The translations under genes were made by a program, and so were the position numbers. The notes under the pieces were generated by a model, which had not been told where the DNA came from, did no database searches, and worked only from the letters and a program-made list of their open reading frames with translations. From Candidatus Saccharibacteria bacterium UBA6224 (GTDB taxonomy: Bacteria; Patescibacteriota; Saccharimonadia; Saccharimonadales; UBA4665): a stretch of 33,140 bases of DNA. The first letter of the stretch is position 1. Every line of letters begins with the position of its first letter. The stretch is from contig DJWS01000008.1 of the NCBI GenBank assembly GCA_002441585.1, forward strand, positions 1-33,140. The letters are read 5' to 3'. This document shows positions 23,336 through 31,041 of this stretch, one piece after another.

Positions 23336-24914
23336 TCTTTTGCATCCGTAGTTTTGTGTTGCATGTGATGGTATCACCGCCGAAGTTGATGAATATGGCT
23401 AGCTTTTCATCCCCCTCGGAACGCTCGAAGCAAAGCACGTCCTCATCTCCGACGTCATGTACGTGGATGGCTCCGTATCGTAGAGCCTTGGAGCCAGCCC
23501 GGAGTTGCCCGAGCTGTCGGTACAATGACAAGAACGAGCCCGATTGTTCGGATTGCACCGCGACATTATTCGTCGTGTAGTCGTCGGCCAGTGGCAACCA
23601 CGTTGAGTCGGCCTCGCTAAAGCCGGCGTGCGTATCGGCGGTCCATTGCATGGGTGTGCGTTCGGGGTCGCGGCCAATAGTATGCAGGGGGTCGCCCCGG
23701 GCAGCCGGATCCATGACGAACTCTGGTGGGATATGCACGTTATGCATGCCGATTTCTTCGCCGTAATAAATGAACGCCATGCCCGGCAGCGTCAGTAGCA
23801 TGACGGCAGCCGCACGAGCGGCATCGGCGCTTCCGAGCCGATCGAGCATGCGCGGTTGGTCGTGATTGCCAAAAGCATAGCTGGGTATGCAATAGTCGCT
23901 GAATTGCTGTAAAGCGACATGAAACGATTTCAGGAATTTGCGCCAAAGTCCCGCTTCCCACGGCAAACTGACGCCTTCGAAATTAAACGGAGCGGCCACG
24001 CGAGGGTTTACCGCCACGTAAAATGTCAGATATGCCGCCAGGGGGTTGTGGCGTTCGGGGTAGGCCTCGGTAATCATGAAGCGGAGTTTATCCTGATATT
24101 TCGGCTCCTCCAGTACATCTGCCAGCTCGCTCAGGTAAGCGTAAACGGCTGGCCAGCCACGGCTGTTATTGTGCGTCACTGCGTTGTATTTCAGGTCCTC
24201 GCCCTCGACATATTCCGAGTTGATACCGTCGTCAGACAGCAACGGCTCCTTGGCCATCCAGTACACGGCATCAACCCTAAAACCGTCAACGCCTAAATCG
24301 AGCCAGAAGCGCATGGTCTGCTGGATGGCAATACGAACTTCCGGATTACTCCAGTTAAGATCTGGCTGCTTGACGTCAAAGCTATGCAGATAAAATTGCT
24401 CGCGTTCTTTGGACCATTCCCACGCTGATTCGCCAGTCAGGGCATCACGCCAGTTGTTGGGCGGTACCGGTAGATAAGTGTCGGGATTGATTATTGCATC
24501 TCTCCAGATATACCAATCGGCGTACTCATTGTCGCGTGAAGTCCGCGACTGCTTGAACCACTCATGCTCGTCCGACGTATGGTTTGGAACCAGGTCGATG
24601 ATGACTTTGATATCGTGTTTGGCGGCCGCTGCCAGCAAGGCCTTGAAATCATCCAGAGTTCCGAACATGGGGTCGACGTCGCAGTAATCGGCTATGTCGT
24701 AACCGAAATCGGCCATCGGCGAAGGATAAAACGGCGATAGCCAAATGGCATTCACGTGCAAGCTTTTCAGGTAAGGCAGCTGAGCCGTGATTCCCGGCAA
24801 ATCTCCAATACCGTCGCCATTGGTATCAAAAAAACTGCGCGGGTAGATATGATATACGATGGCCCCCTCGGGCCATCGGTTGGTGTGGCTGCCCTCAGCA
24901 GATTGATTTATCAC
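23229..24914 (-). CDS. GH13 alpha-glucosidase/oligo-1,6-glucosidase
   Basis: The 561-residue enzyme has the GH13 (beta/alpha)8 barrel with catalytic Asp (about 215, DGFRVDAVYW), acid Glu (about 283, MITEAYPER) and Asp (about 352, FGNHDQPRM). IYPRSFFDTNGDGIGDL, MADFGYDIADY and GRDPERTPMQW are typical of alpha-glucosidases and oligo-1,6-glucosidases, not of trehalose synthase in my judgement. It releases glucose from short alpha-glucans; no signal peptide, so cytoplasmic. The chosen GTG lies 6 bases after TATACT on the minus strand (24921-24926). A start at 24938 would lie upstream of that promoter. Confidence 0.9.
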   Translation of the reverse strand: MINQSAEGSHTNRWPEGAIVYHIYPRSFFDTNGDGIGDLPGITAQLPYLKSLHVNAIWLSPFYPSPMADFGYDIADYCDVDPMFGTLDDFKALLAAAAKHDIKVIIDLVPNHTSDEHEWFKQSRTSRDNEYADWYIWRDAIINPDTYLPVPPNNWRDALTGESAWEWSKEREQFYLHSFDVKQPDLNWSNPEVRIAIQQTMRFWLDLGVDGFRVDAVYWMAKEPLLSDDGINSEYVEGEDLKYNAVTHNNSRGWPAVYAYLSELADVLEEPKYQDKLRFMITEAYPERHNPLAAYLTFYVAVNPRVAAPFNFEGVSLPWEAGLWRKFLKSFHVALQQFSDYCIPSYAFGNHDQPRMLDRLGSADAARAAAVMLLTLPGMAFIYYGEEIGMHNVHIPPEFVMDPAARGDPLHTIGRDPERTPMQWTADTHAGFSEADSTWLPLADDYTTNNVAVQSEQSGSFLSLYRQLGQLRAGSKALRYGAIHVHDVGDEDVLCFERSEGDEKLAIFINFGGDTITCNTKLRMQKIIVSSAGKVETALQTEDSVRLDPYEAVVAVLMVDN

Positions 24915-25089
24915 GTGGCCAGTATACTTGCCCTGCAAATATCAATGCTGTGAAATATCACGCGTTACGTATTGATGGAATCTCCCGATCCATGCAGGTT
25001 AGCGATCCATGGCAACTAATTTGTCACTGCGCCATTTACGAGGTTAGGATCATATTTGACGGCGTAGCTATTCATGTATTATTAAACTC

Positions 25090-25380
25090 ATGGTTCATCA
25101 ATGGCAAGATATCGCGTTGGCCACAAGCACATTAGCCTTCAATATTGCTCTATTGCCATCAGTTTTTGGCAAGCATAAACCCGCACTAGGGACATGTGCG
25201 CTTACCGCGACATTTTTATGTGTGAATGTCACCGCATATTTTACTTTGCAGCTGTGGTATGCGGCTGCAATGGCTTTCATAAATCTTTGTTTGTGGGCGA
25301 CCTTATTGATTCAAGTTTATAGGCGACAGCTCTCAGAAAACATTTCAAATAAAAGTAGACGTCGTTCTGACGCCTACTGA
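25090..25380 (+). CDS. Small integral membrane protein, 96 aa
   Basis: The protein carries two to three hydrophobic helices (about 8-28, 36-56 and 58-76) and a basic cytoplasmic end (SRRRSDAY). The pattern, with W near the start, KPALGTCALTATFLCVNVTAY in the middle and LWYAAAMAFINLCLWATLL, resembles small uncharacterised two-domain membrane proteins of many bacteria. No Shine-Dalgarno or close -10 was found, so the start is uncertain. No function can be given. Confidence 0.6.
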   Translation: MVHQWQDIALATSTLAFNIALLPSVFGKHKPALGTCALTATFLCVNVTAYFTLQLWYAAAMAFINLCLWATLLIQVYRRQLSENISNKSRRRSDAY

Positions 25381-25392
25381 TTCAATTTCATT

Positions 25393-25469
25393 TGGTACAC
25401 CGGGAGGGATTCGAACCCCCGACCCTCTGTTCCGAAGACAGATGCTCTAATCCACTGAGCTACCGGTGC
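25393..25469 (-). tRNA. tRNA-Arg (TCG)
   Basis: A cloverleaf on the minus strand: acceptor GCACCGG/CCGGTGT, anticodon stem TCTGT/ACAGA with loop CTTCGGA, anticodon TCG (reads CGA), T-loop TTCGAAT, CCA encoded at 25393-25395. TAAAAT (25478-25483, minus) ends 8 bases before the tRNA 5' end. Confidence 0.96.
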
Positions 25470-25597
25470 GTCAGGCCATTTTACCACTTTTCGGGCAAAA
25501 TAACCTCCTTTGTCCAGTGGTGGGCGCCCAAAAGTAAAATAATGCACAGCATAAGCGAGCCGACTTGCGTAGCATATTAGACATGAAGGGAGGTTGT

Positions 25598-25705
25598 ATG
25601 TACGAAGGACAAGCAACAAATTGCCGCGACGACGTTGTTATCCGAAATGATTGGTTTACAGCCAATCGGACCGGCGTAGTCGTATTAAACGCACGTATGG
25701 CTTAA
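25598..25705 (+). CDS. Small protein, 35 aa, unknown
   Basis: The frame starts after GGGAGG with good spacing and ends 25 bases before the GlsB-like gene, so both may form an operon. The peptide begins MYEGQATNCRDDVVIRN and ends GVVVLNARMA. No family recognised. It is the only gene-like signal between tRNA-Arg(TCG) and the next gene. Confidence 0.45.
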   Translation: MYEGQATNCRDDVVIRNDWFTANRTGVVVLNARMA

Positions 25706-25730
25706 GTTAAGACCTTATAGGAGGAAATAT

Positions 25731-25994
25731 ATGGGATTTATAGTTGCTATTATTTTAGGAGGATTCGTAGGTTGGTTAGCGGCTCGGCTGCTAGGTCGTG
25801 ACGAAGGAGTGTTGATGAGCATCGTTATTGGAATTATCGGTTCATTCCTGGGTGGCCTAGTGTCCAGACTGTTCACGGGCGCTGATAATGCGATACTGGC
25901 GTTTAGCTGGGTAGGATTGTTCTGGTCATTCATCGGTGCGCTTATATTGGTCGGTCTGATGAACATGATGCAGCGACCTCACCACAATATCTAG
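25731..25994 (+). CDS. GlsB/YeaQ/YmgE-family stress membrane protein
   Basis: The 87-residue protein has three membrane helices with Gly-rich packing: FIVAIILGGFVGWLAARLLG, SIVIGIIGSFLGGLVSRLF and FSWVGLFWSFIGALILVGL. This is the transglycosylase-associated (YeaQ/GlsB) family, small proteins found in the stress response of many bacteria; their exact role is not established. AGGAGG stands before the ATG. A strong terminator follows 21 bases after the stop. Confidence 0.9.
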   Translation: MGFIVAIILGGFVGWLAARLLGRDEGVLMSIVIGIIGSFLGGLVSRLFTGADNAILAFSWVGLFWSFIGALILVGLMNMMQRPHHNI

Positions 25995-26015
25995 ACAATG
26001 TCTTAGCTATCTAGC

Positions 26016-26042
26016 AAAGAGCCCGCTAAAGCGGGCTCTTTT
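26016..26042 (+). terminator. Intrinsic terminator after the GlsB-like gene
   Basis: An 11-bp stem AAAGAGCCCGC/GCGGGCTCTTT with loop TAAA, ending in TTTT. Nearly symmetric, so it may act in both directions. Confidence 0.9.
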
Positions 26043-26077
26043 AGTGTCGACCGCTAATTCGCCTGCATCAAATTAAT

Positions 26078-26104
26078 AGCCCCGCGCAGGTTTTGCGCGG
26101 GGCT
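26078..26104 (-). terminator. GC-rich hairpin, likely terminator of the small basic protein gene
   Basis: AGCCCCGCGCA/TGCGCGGGGCT (11 bp, 5-nt loop) followed on the minus strand by ATTAATTT. It lies 47 bases after the stop of the minus-strand 35-residue gene. The T-tract is interrupted. Confidence 0.6.
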
Positions 26105-26150
26105 GGCGGGGTAGATATCGCCGATGTTCGTAGTGGTTTTGATATGAGCC

Positions 26151-26258
26151 CTAGCTCATAGGTGTTGACGACTCACTCATGTCTTCGCCCTGGGTTTGAC
26201 TCGGCTTCTTATGTGAGCCACCTCGTTTGGCTTGTGTGTTACCGCGCTTTTTTGGCAT
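26151..26258 (-). CDS. Small basic protein, 35 aa, unknown
   Basis: The frame starts with ATG after GGGAGG (minus strand) at good spacing. The N-terminal two thirds are rich in Lys, Arg, Gly and Gln (PKKRGNTQAKRGGSHKKPSQ), then the peptide turns acidic and Ser-rich (GEDMSESSTPMS). It looks unfolded and may bind nucleic acid or ribosomes (inference). A hairpin terminator follows. It is too short for most automatic gene callers. Confidence 0.58.
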   Translation of the reverse strand: MPKKRGNTQAKRGGSHKKPSQTQGEDMSESSTPMS

Positions 26259-26375
26259 ATATTAGTCCTCCCTTATTACGCAGGTTCGAGTATAGCCGCA
26301 CCGCAGGAAATTAGCAGTGAGCTTTCTCATAGTGTTCTGAGCAGGCCCTACCAAGACATAGCCAAGGTTCGGCCG

Positions 26376-27332
26376 CTAGGGCCGGCCGTCGATGTAATTC
26401 ATGGGGTTGACTGGCGAATCATTGAGCCTAATTTCGAAGTGCAAATGGGTACCAGTTGAGACACCCGTCGAGCCTTCCGTTCCCAATTTGGTGGTTATAT
26501 CTACCAGCTGGCCAACGGTGACGGCGATAGAGTACATGTGGCCATACACGGATGTTATGCCGTTGCCATGATCGACGATCACGTGATTGCCAAGGGCTCG
26601 GGAAGAGTGCACGACTTTGATAACCTTGCCCTGCTTGTATGGGTGAATTGGCGTGACGCCCGATGGTTTACCGTCGCTGATGTCTATGCCCGTGTGAATG
26701 GGCTGATAGGGTGGCTCCGGCACACCGAACAGGGTGGTAATCGCCCCATGCATTGGCCAAATCACGCGATTGTCTGCCGGGGGCATGATAGGGGCGGGAA
26801 TCTTCTGAGTGGTCAGGTGTACAGCCGGTGGCGGATCGAACGAATAAACGCTGGTATCAATTGCCTGGGCATTCTCATTGTCGGCCGGCTTGATAAGGGC
26901 GTTCGCTACCGATATCTGCGTGACTTGCTTCACCAAATTGCCAGGGATGTTGATAGCAAAGACGACGCCGGTGACTAAGCCGTGGACGATTACCACAGTA
27001 ACTCTGTAAATACCGCTCGCAATCGCACGGCCACAAAATGCCACGAATTTCCCAACACTCATTAGCCCATCGCCGATAGTTCGGACCACGCCGTATGCTA
27101 CACCACCGACATCCGTTGCAGCCGTGGCTACGCTACCCAAGCTTTGCGTCACCACATTCGTGGTGCCTAATAGGTCGCTGCCACCGAGCGAATCGAAAGA
27201 TTGATTACTGCTAATCTGCAAGCCACTCCCGCCGCCCATAGAGCCAGAAATGAACGAAGGTAACAAAAGAAGGCTGGCAAGCATTATCAAGCCAACAATT
27301 ACACTTCCCAACCGGTTTAACAACAAATCCAT
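26376..27332 (-). CDS. Membrane-anchored M23 family peptidase
   Basis: The 318-residue protein has an N-terminal membrane segment (about 10-30), a long middle with further hydrophobic Val/Gly-rich stretches (to about 150) and a C-terminal M23 domain (about 190-318): HTGIDIS (zinc His and Asp), VIVDHGNGITSVYGHM and THLHFEIR (zinc His). M23 enzymes cut peptide cross-bridges of peptidoglycan, so it acts outside the cytoplasmic membrane. On the minus strand TATTCT (27340-27345) ends 7 bases before the ATG (leaderless). It is followed after 117 bases by the small basic gene. Confidence 0.88.
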   Translation of the reverse strand: MDLLLNRLGSVIVGLIMLASLLLLPSFISGSMGGGSGLQISSNQSFDSLGGSDLLGTTNVVTQSLGSVATAATDVGGVAYGVVRTIGDGLMSVGKFVAFCGRAIASGIYRVTVVIVHGLVTGVVFAINIPGNLVKQVTQISVANALIKPADNENAQAIDTSVYSFDPPPAVHLTTQKIPAPIMPPADNRVIWPMHGAITTLFGVPEPPYQPIHTGIDISDGKPSGVTPIHPYKQGKVIKVVHSSRALGNHVIVDHGNGITSVYGHMYSIAVTVGQLVDITTKLGTEGSTGVSTGTHLHFEIRLNDSPVNPMNYIDGRP

Positions 27333-27452
27333 ACTGCCGAGAATACGCTCCGCGCTTACTCCGTTGCTGTGAGATTTTACATTATACTCTGATTTTGCAA
27401 AACTTGCACGGATACGGACTGATATTCCTGATGCTCGTCACCAGAGTCGAAT

Positions 27453-27950
27453 CTAAAATGATGGCTGCTCGCCCCGGAGGAGTGCGAAGCCTTTCTTGAC
27501 CGCGACGAACTCGTCGTCATCGATACCTTTGGTTGGGGTCGTTGCTTTGTCCAGCTCATCCTCAGCAAACCAGCCCGAATCGGAATGGTCCTCGGGGTTT
27601 AGCGTTATGGCTTCCGGATTATCAACCAGCTGCGCAAAGTAGGCGACCTCGATAGTTTGCGACCCTTTAATCTCATTTGTATACGTAAACACGGCATATG
27701 GATCACCAATGGCCACATTTACATTAAATTCCTCATTAATCTCTCGTTTGAGCCCGGCTACGACATCTTCGCCGAAGTCTATATGTCCGCCGGGGAGTTC
27801 ATACACGTTCGGCAAGAACTTCTTAGTTGCAGCTCGTTTTGCCAAAAAGACTTTTTCTACACCGTCAAATCGCTGATGGATAAAAGCACAGGCCGTGATT
27901 ACTTGCTGGCCATGGGCTGGAGTCTCGCTGTCATGCGATACGCTATCCAT
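27453..27950 (-). CDS. Nudix hydrolase
   Basis: The 165-residue protein has the Nudix box GHIDFGEDVVAGLKREINEE and, before it, VFLAKRAATKKFLPNVYELP, which recalls MutT/ADP-ribose-type enzymes. It should hydrolyse a nucleotide-linked pyrophosphate; the substrate is unknown. The start overlaps the GrpB-like stop by 8 bases (ATGGATAG), so translation is probably coupled, and no Shine-Dalgarno is needed. Distinct from the Nudix protein at 13046. Confidence 0.88.
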   Translation of the reverse strand: MDSVSHDSETPAHGQQVITACAFIHQRFDGVEKVFLAKRAATKKFLPNVYELPGGHIDFGEDVVAGLKREINEEFNVNVAIGDPYAVFTYTNEIKGSQTIEVAYFAQLVDNPEAITLNPEDHSDSGWFAEDELDKATTPTKGIDDDEFVAVKKGFALLRGEQPSF

Positions 27951-28491
27951 TATTTTTCCGTGCCCAGGTTCTGGTTTTTTGCTTCAATTCGTCTATCAGC
28001 TGTTTCTTGCCGGCGTCATAGGACGGGTAATCGTCCTTGTATTGATCGTAAAGCTTTCTCTTTAGGTCAATGTAACGCTGGCGTTCCGAGTCATTGGCGA
28101 TCAGGTAGTCGCGGAAATTTTTGTAGTCCTCGAAGACCTCGGGAGAGCCTTCGAATATGTGGACGCTAGCGATTCGCTCGCCCTCCGGAGTATCCAGCGT
28201 GAAGTATTCTTCGCCAATGTTGCTGTAGTCGCCGCGTGATGCGAAACCAGCCTCCTCGAACCCGTCCTTGTGAGAGCGAACGGTATCCAGGCTGGAGGCT
28301 AGGGCGTAAATATCAATATTCGGCTTGGCAAACATGCCCGGAATAGAAGTGCTGCCAAGATGATGAATCTCTAGCAAATCGTTCCCGAGGATGCCCTTGA
28401 TCTGGTTGGAATACGCTTCAAACAGTTTTGGCCACTCTGGGTCATACTCAACGAGTTGGTAAGGTCTTTGGCCGATGTTCGGATTGCTCAT
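27943..28491 (-). CDS. GrpB family protein (UPF0157, nucleotidyltransferase-like)
   Basis: The 182-residue protein has the GrpB pattern: LVEYDPEWPKLFEAYSNQI, then LEIHHLGSTSIPGMFAKPNIDIY (the nucleotidyltransferase-like GSTSIPG...KP.ID motif) and HIFEGSPEVFEDYKNFRDYL. The biochemical role of GrpB is not established. The ATG at 28491 follows TATCAT on the minus strand by 6 bases (leaderless); the longer frame to 28563 runs through the promoter. First gene of an operon with the Nudix gene. Confidence 0.88.
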   Translation of the reverse strand: MSNPNIGQRPYQLVEYDPEWPKLFEAYSNQIKGILGNDLLEIHHLGSTSIPGMFAKPNIDIYALASSLDTVRSHKDGFEEAGFASRGDYSNIGEEYFTLDTPEGERIASVHIFEGSPEVFEDYKNFRDYLIANDSERQRYIDLKRKLYDQYKDDYPSYDAGKKQLIDELKQKTRTWARKNNG

Positions 28492-28596
28492 CCTAGCATG
28501 ATAGCAGAATAAGCGAGCCAAGGCCGTGGCTTGCCTCCTGGCATTGAAAACTATATCCCCCATGAGGGCACATGTTTAGGGTGGTCGTAGCGCAAT

Positions 28597-29025
28597 TTAT
28601 TGCAACTGAGATTGGACAAGGAGCTCAGCTATCTTGGTTTTAATTTTTTCTTTTGCTACTAACGTCGCCTCCAGACCTTTGCCTTGCGGATCGGTAATCT
28701 CCCAATACACATAACTATCATCGTGCGCCAGCCATTCGGGGGTAAATTCCGGCTCCGCCATACTGATAACTTTCCCGTAGTTTCGAAGCATAGACGGGGT
28801 TAACTGAGTTCGTACATTATTTGACACATCGACGCCTTCTTCGGCCATGGCGTTGATGGTGTACGTGCCGCCACGCCGCTTACGCCGTTCCAATAGCGTC
28901 TCTCCGGGAAAGTCTACGAAGGTCCCGGCCGAATCAGCATCGCGCGAATTTGTGAGCTTGTTATATAGGGCCGCCGCCAGCTGACTTCTGCTAACATTGG
29001 CCTTGCACAAAAATAAAATCTTCAT
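28597..29025 (-). CDS. Low-molecular-weight protein phosphatase/arsenate reductase-like protein
   Basis: The 142-residue protein starts with MKILFLCKANVSRSQLA, which holds the CX5R(S) P-loop of the LMW phosphatase/ArsC family (Cys7). A DP pair in EITDPQGKG near the C-terminus is where the general acid Asp lies. It may be a protein-tyrosine phosphatase or arsenate reductase; the choice is open. The ATG is supported by TACCAT (29034-29039, minus), 8 bases upstream. Upstream in-frame codons to 29064 would overlap that box. Confidence 0.82.
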   Translation of the reverse strand: MKILFLCKANVSRSQLAAALYNKLTNSRDADSAGTFVDFPGETLLERRKRRGGTYTINAMAEEGVDVSNNVRTQLTPSMLRNYGKVISMAEPEFTPEWLAHDDSYVYWEITDPQGKGLEATLVAKEKIKTKIAELLVQSQLQ

Positions 29026-29085
29026 GTAACCCAATGGTACCAAACTACTCGGGCGTAGCCCCATTAATCACAACGCCCATAGAAT

Positions 29086-29100
29086 CCAGGAGGGACTCGA
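29086..29100 (-). repeat. 15-nt copy of the tRNA-Lys 3' region
   Basis: CCAGGAGGGACTCGA is identical to 29234-29248 inside tRNA-Lys (acceptor and T-arm). It is a direct repeat 148 bases away. The following 90 bases are GC-rich with hairpins (for example TTGGCC/GGCCAA at 29103-29116) and hold no gene. Confidence 0.55.
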
Positions 29101-29190
29101 CCTTGGCCTTTGGCCAACCCGGCTCCCATGGTCGCCGGGCAAGGGCGGCTGAGCGCCACTGGCGCTCGCGTTCTCGTCCCTCTTTGCGCC

Positions 29191-29226
29191 AAAATAAAAA
29201 CCGCACACGAGGCGCGGTTCTTATTT
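29191..29226 (-). terminator. Intrinsic terminator of tRNA-Lys
   Basis: On the minus strand AATAAGAACCGCGCC ... GTGTGCGGTTTTTATTTTGG forms a stem (AACCGC/GCGGTT, extended by A/T pairs) with a U-rich tail. It begins right at the CCA end of tRNA-Lys. Confidence 0.8.
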
Positions 29227-29303
29227 TGGAGGGCCAGGAGGGACTCGAACCCTCGACATTCTGCTTAAGAGGCAGACGCTCTAACCAGCTGAGCTACTGG
29301 CCC
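29227..29303 (-). tRNA. tRNA-Lys (CTT)
   Basis: A cloverleaf on the minus strand: acceptor GGGCCAG/CTGGCCC, D-arm GCTC/GAGC, anticodon stem TCTGC/GCAGA with loop CTCTTAA, anticodon CTT (reads AAG), T-loop TTCGAGT, CCA encoded at 29227-29229. Confidence 0.97.
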
Positions 29304-29575
29304 TCGTCGCGATGCGACGACTGGCTACGCTACGCCAAAGTTAGCTTGTCGCTATCTTTGGCGAACTCCGACTGTCGTCAATCGCTCCTCCCAAAATCCC
29401 AATCAGTCGCTTGCGCTCCTTGGATTTGGATTTTGCATAGCTGCAGTGTGTGCAAAACGCAATGCAACGAGTGCAACTTTATCAAATTACCCCTGTTTTG
29501 GCAACCCCTGGCAGATATCTCTTTTATCAAGGCGCTCAGTGGTGTAGCATAAGCATATTAACCAACGGAGGGCAT
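29304..29575 (-). repeat. Hairpin-rich tRNA-Lys leader region, no gene
   Basis: Three hairpins follow each other in front of the tRNA: CGTCGC-GAT-GCGACG directly at its 5' side, CGCCAAAG/CTTTGGCG (ending near 29362) and CAAAATCC/GGATTTTG (29392-29435). The arrangement is like the leaders of tRNA-His and tRNA-Arg(TCT), but sequence similarity is low. The part from 29436 to 29575 contains the 5' region of the next plus-strand gene and nothing else I can support. Confidence 0.5.
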
Positions 29576-30157
29576 ATGCTCCACAATCTTTTTGCAGCGT
29601 ACTCATATACATACGACACCACCACTTCCGCAAGTTCCGGCTCAGCCTTGGGTGGAGCATTGTTTTGGTTAGTCCTTCTGGGCGCCTCCCTTGTGGCGAT
29701 AGTCGGTATGTGGAAGGCATTCCAAAAAGCTGGCAAACCCGGTTGGGCTGCCATCGTGCCGGTTTATAACGAATGGGTACTGTTTGAGATTGCCGGCAAG
29801 CCCGGCTGGTGGGCACTATTGTCGCTAGTTCCTTTCGTGAACATCATAGTAATCGTTCTGCTGATAATCGCTTACATCGAGGTTAGTAAGCGGTTCGGCA
29901 AGAGCGGTGCGTTCGCTTTGCTTCTGATATTTCTGCCATTCATAGGTTGGCCGCTGCTCGGTTTTGGCGATGCTAAATACATGGGTGAAGCCGAGGAGGG
30001 CGATGCAGCAGCAGCCCCATACCCGGCTTCGTTCAGCCCCAAGCCAGCGGACACTGAACCCTCAGCCGAAACGCCCGCGCCTGACACTACACCGGACGAT
30101 ACTGGTAGCTCCAACGACTCTGGCACACCGACTACCCCAAGCGACCCCAACTCCTAG
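29576..30157 (+). CDS. DUF5684-like multi-pass membrane protein
   Basis: The 193-residue protein has four membrane helices (about 26-46, 65-80, 80-100 and 112-130) and the repeated KPGWAAIVPVYNEWVLFEIA and KPGWWALLSLVPFVN motifs, then KRFGKSGAFALLLIFLPFIGWPLLGFG, typical of the DUF5684/signal-peptidase-associated membrane family. The C-terminal 45 residues are a Pro/Ser/Thr/Asp-rich tail. The function of the family is unknown. GGAGGG is 3 bases before the ATG. A larger frame starting at 29450 lacks a ribosome site. Confidence 0.85.
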   Translation: MLHNLFAAYSYTYDTTTSASSGSALGGALFWLVLLGASLVAIVGMWKAFQKAGKPGWAAIVPVYNEWVLFEIAGKPGWWALLSLVPFVNIIVIVLLIIAYIEVSKRFGKSGAFALLLIFLPFIGWPLLGFGDAKYMGEAEEGDAAAAPYPASFSPKPADTEPSAETPAPDTTPDDTGSSNDSGTPTTPSDPNS

Positions 30158-30210
30158 ATATTGACCTGCGTTAGACCGGGCGGACGTTCCACTCTGTTAC
30201 AATTAATGCC

Positions 30211-31035
30211 ATGAAACTGTTGAATGGCTCAGAATTGGCTGGCTACATCAAGGAGCGGCAGGCAAAGCAGGTGCGTGCCTTGCGTCAGGCTGCTGGGATT
30301 GAACCAAAGCTAGCTATCGTGGTGGCCAAGGATGACCCGGTCATCGAGACCTACGTTCGACTCAAGAATCGCTATGGTGCCGATATCTTGGTTGATGTCG
30401 ATATTCACCGCGTTCAACAAGCCGAAGTTGCAGGGCTACTTACAAAACTGAACCAGGACGACACGGTGCATGGCATTATCGTGCAGCTGCCCCTCGAGGA
30501 CGTTTCGCAAACCGACGAGATAGTAAATCAAGTGGCTCCGCAGAAAGATGTCGACGCCCTCGGTAAAAACGCCATATTCGAACCGGCCACACCAATGGCA
30601 ATTTTGTGGCTGTTGGCTGGGTATAATGTCGACCTTAAGGGCAAGAAGGTGCTGCTGATTGGGCGCGGCAAACTGGTTGGCGCTCCTCTAGAAAAACTAC
30701 TGCAGAGCATGGACGTGGACGTAACGACCATTGATCGTCAGGCGGGAGATGTGACTCGGTATACGGCTGATGCAGATGTGATCATCACGGCGACCGGCAG
30801 TCCGGCGATTTTATACTCTGACATGATAAAGCAGGGTGCGGTGGTGGTCGATGCCGGCGTGGCCAGCGAATCCGGCAAGACGGTCGGAGATTTGGCTGCC
30901 GACGTCTACGAGCGGCAAGATCTGACCATCACTCCGCAAAAGGGCGGCGTCGGCCCGCTGACTGTTTGCGCCCTGTTCGATAACGTCATCCGTGCGGCCA
31001 GGAACGTGGCTGACGCCGCAGAACCGGAAGTTTAG
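30211..31035 (+). CDS. folD: Bifunctional methylene-THF dehydrogenase/cyclohydrolase
   Basis: The 274-residue enzyme interconverts 5,10-methylene-THF and 10-formyl-THF with NADP+. Visible are TYVRLKNRYG (substrate Tyr and catalytic Lys), IIVQLPLEDV, KDVDALGK (usually KDVDGF), LIGRGKLVGAPLEKLL (NADP loop, usually GRSxxVGxP) and KGGVGPLTVC. It uses methylene-THF from GlyA. The ATG is 7 bases after TACAAT (30198-30203), so the mRNA is leaderless. murI starts 6 bases after its stop (operon). The small changes in motifs suggest a diverged but functional enzyme. Confidence 0.94.
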   Translation: MKLLNGSELAGYIKERQAKQVRALRQAAGIEPKLAIVVAKDDPVIETYVRLKNRYGADILVDVDIHRVQQAEVAGLLTKLNQDDTVHGIIVQLPLEDVSQTDEIVNQVAPQKDVDALGKNAIFEPATPMAILWLLAGYNVDLKGKKVLLIGRGKLVGAPLEKLLQSMDVDVTTIDRQAGDVTRYTADADVIITATGSPAILYSDMIKQGAVVVDAGVASESGKTVGDLAADVYERQDLTITPQKGGVGPLTVCALFDNVIRAARNVADAAEPEV

Positions 31036-31041
31036 CGGGTC

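Noticed and set aside
24950..25135. Plus-strand frame of 61 codons starting with GTG
   Set aside because: No ribosome site or close promoter, and it overlaps the better membrane-protein frame at 25090.
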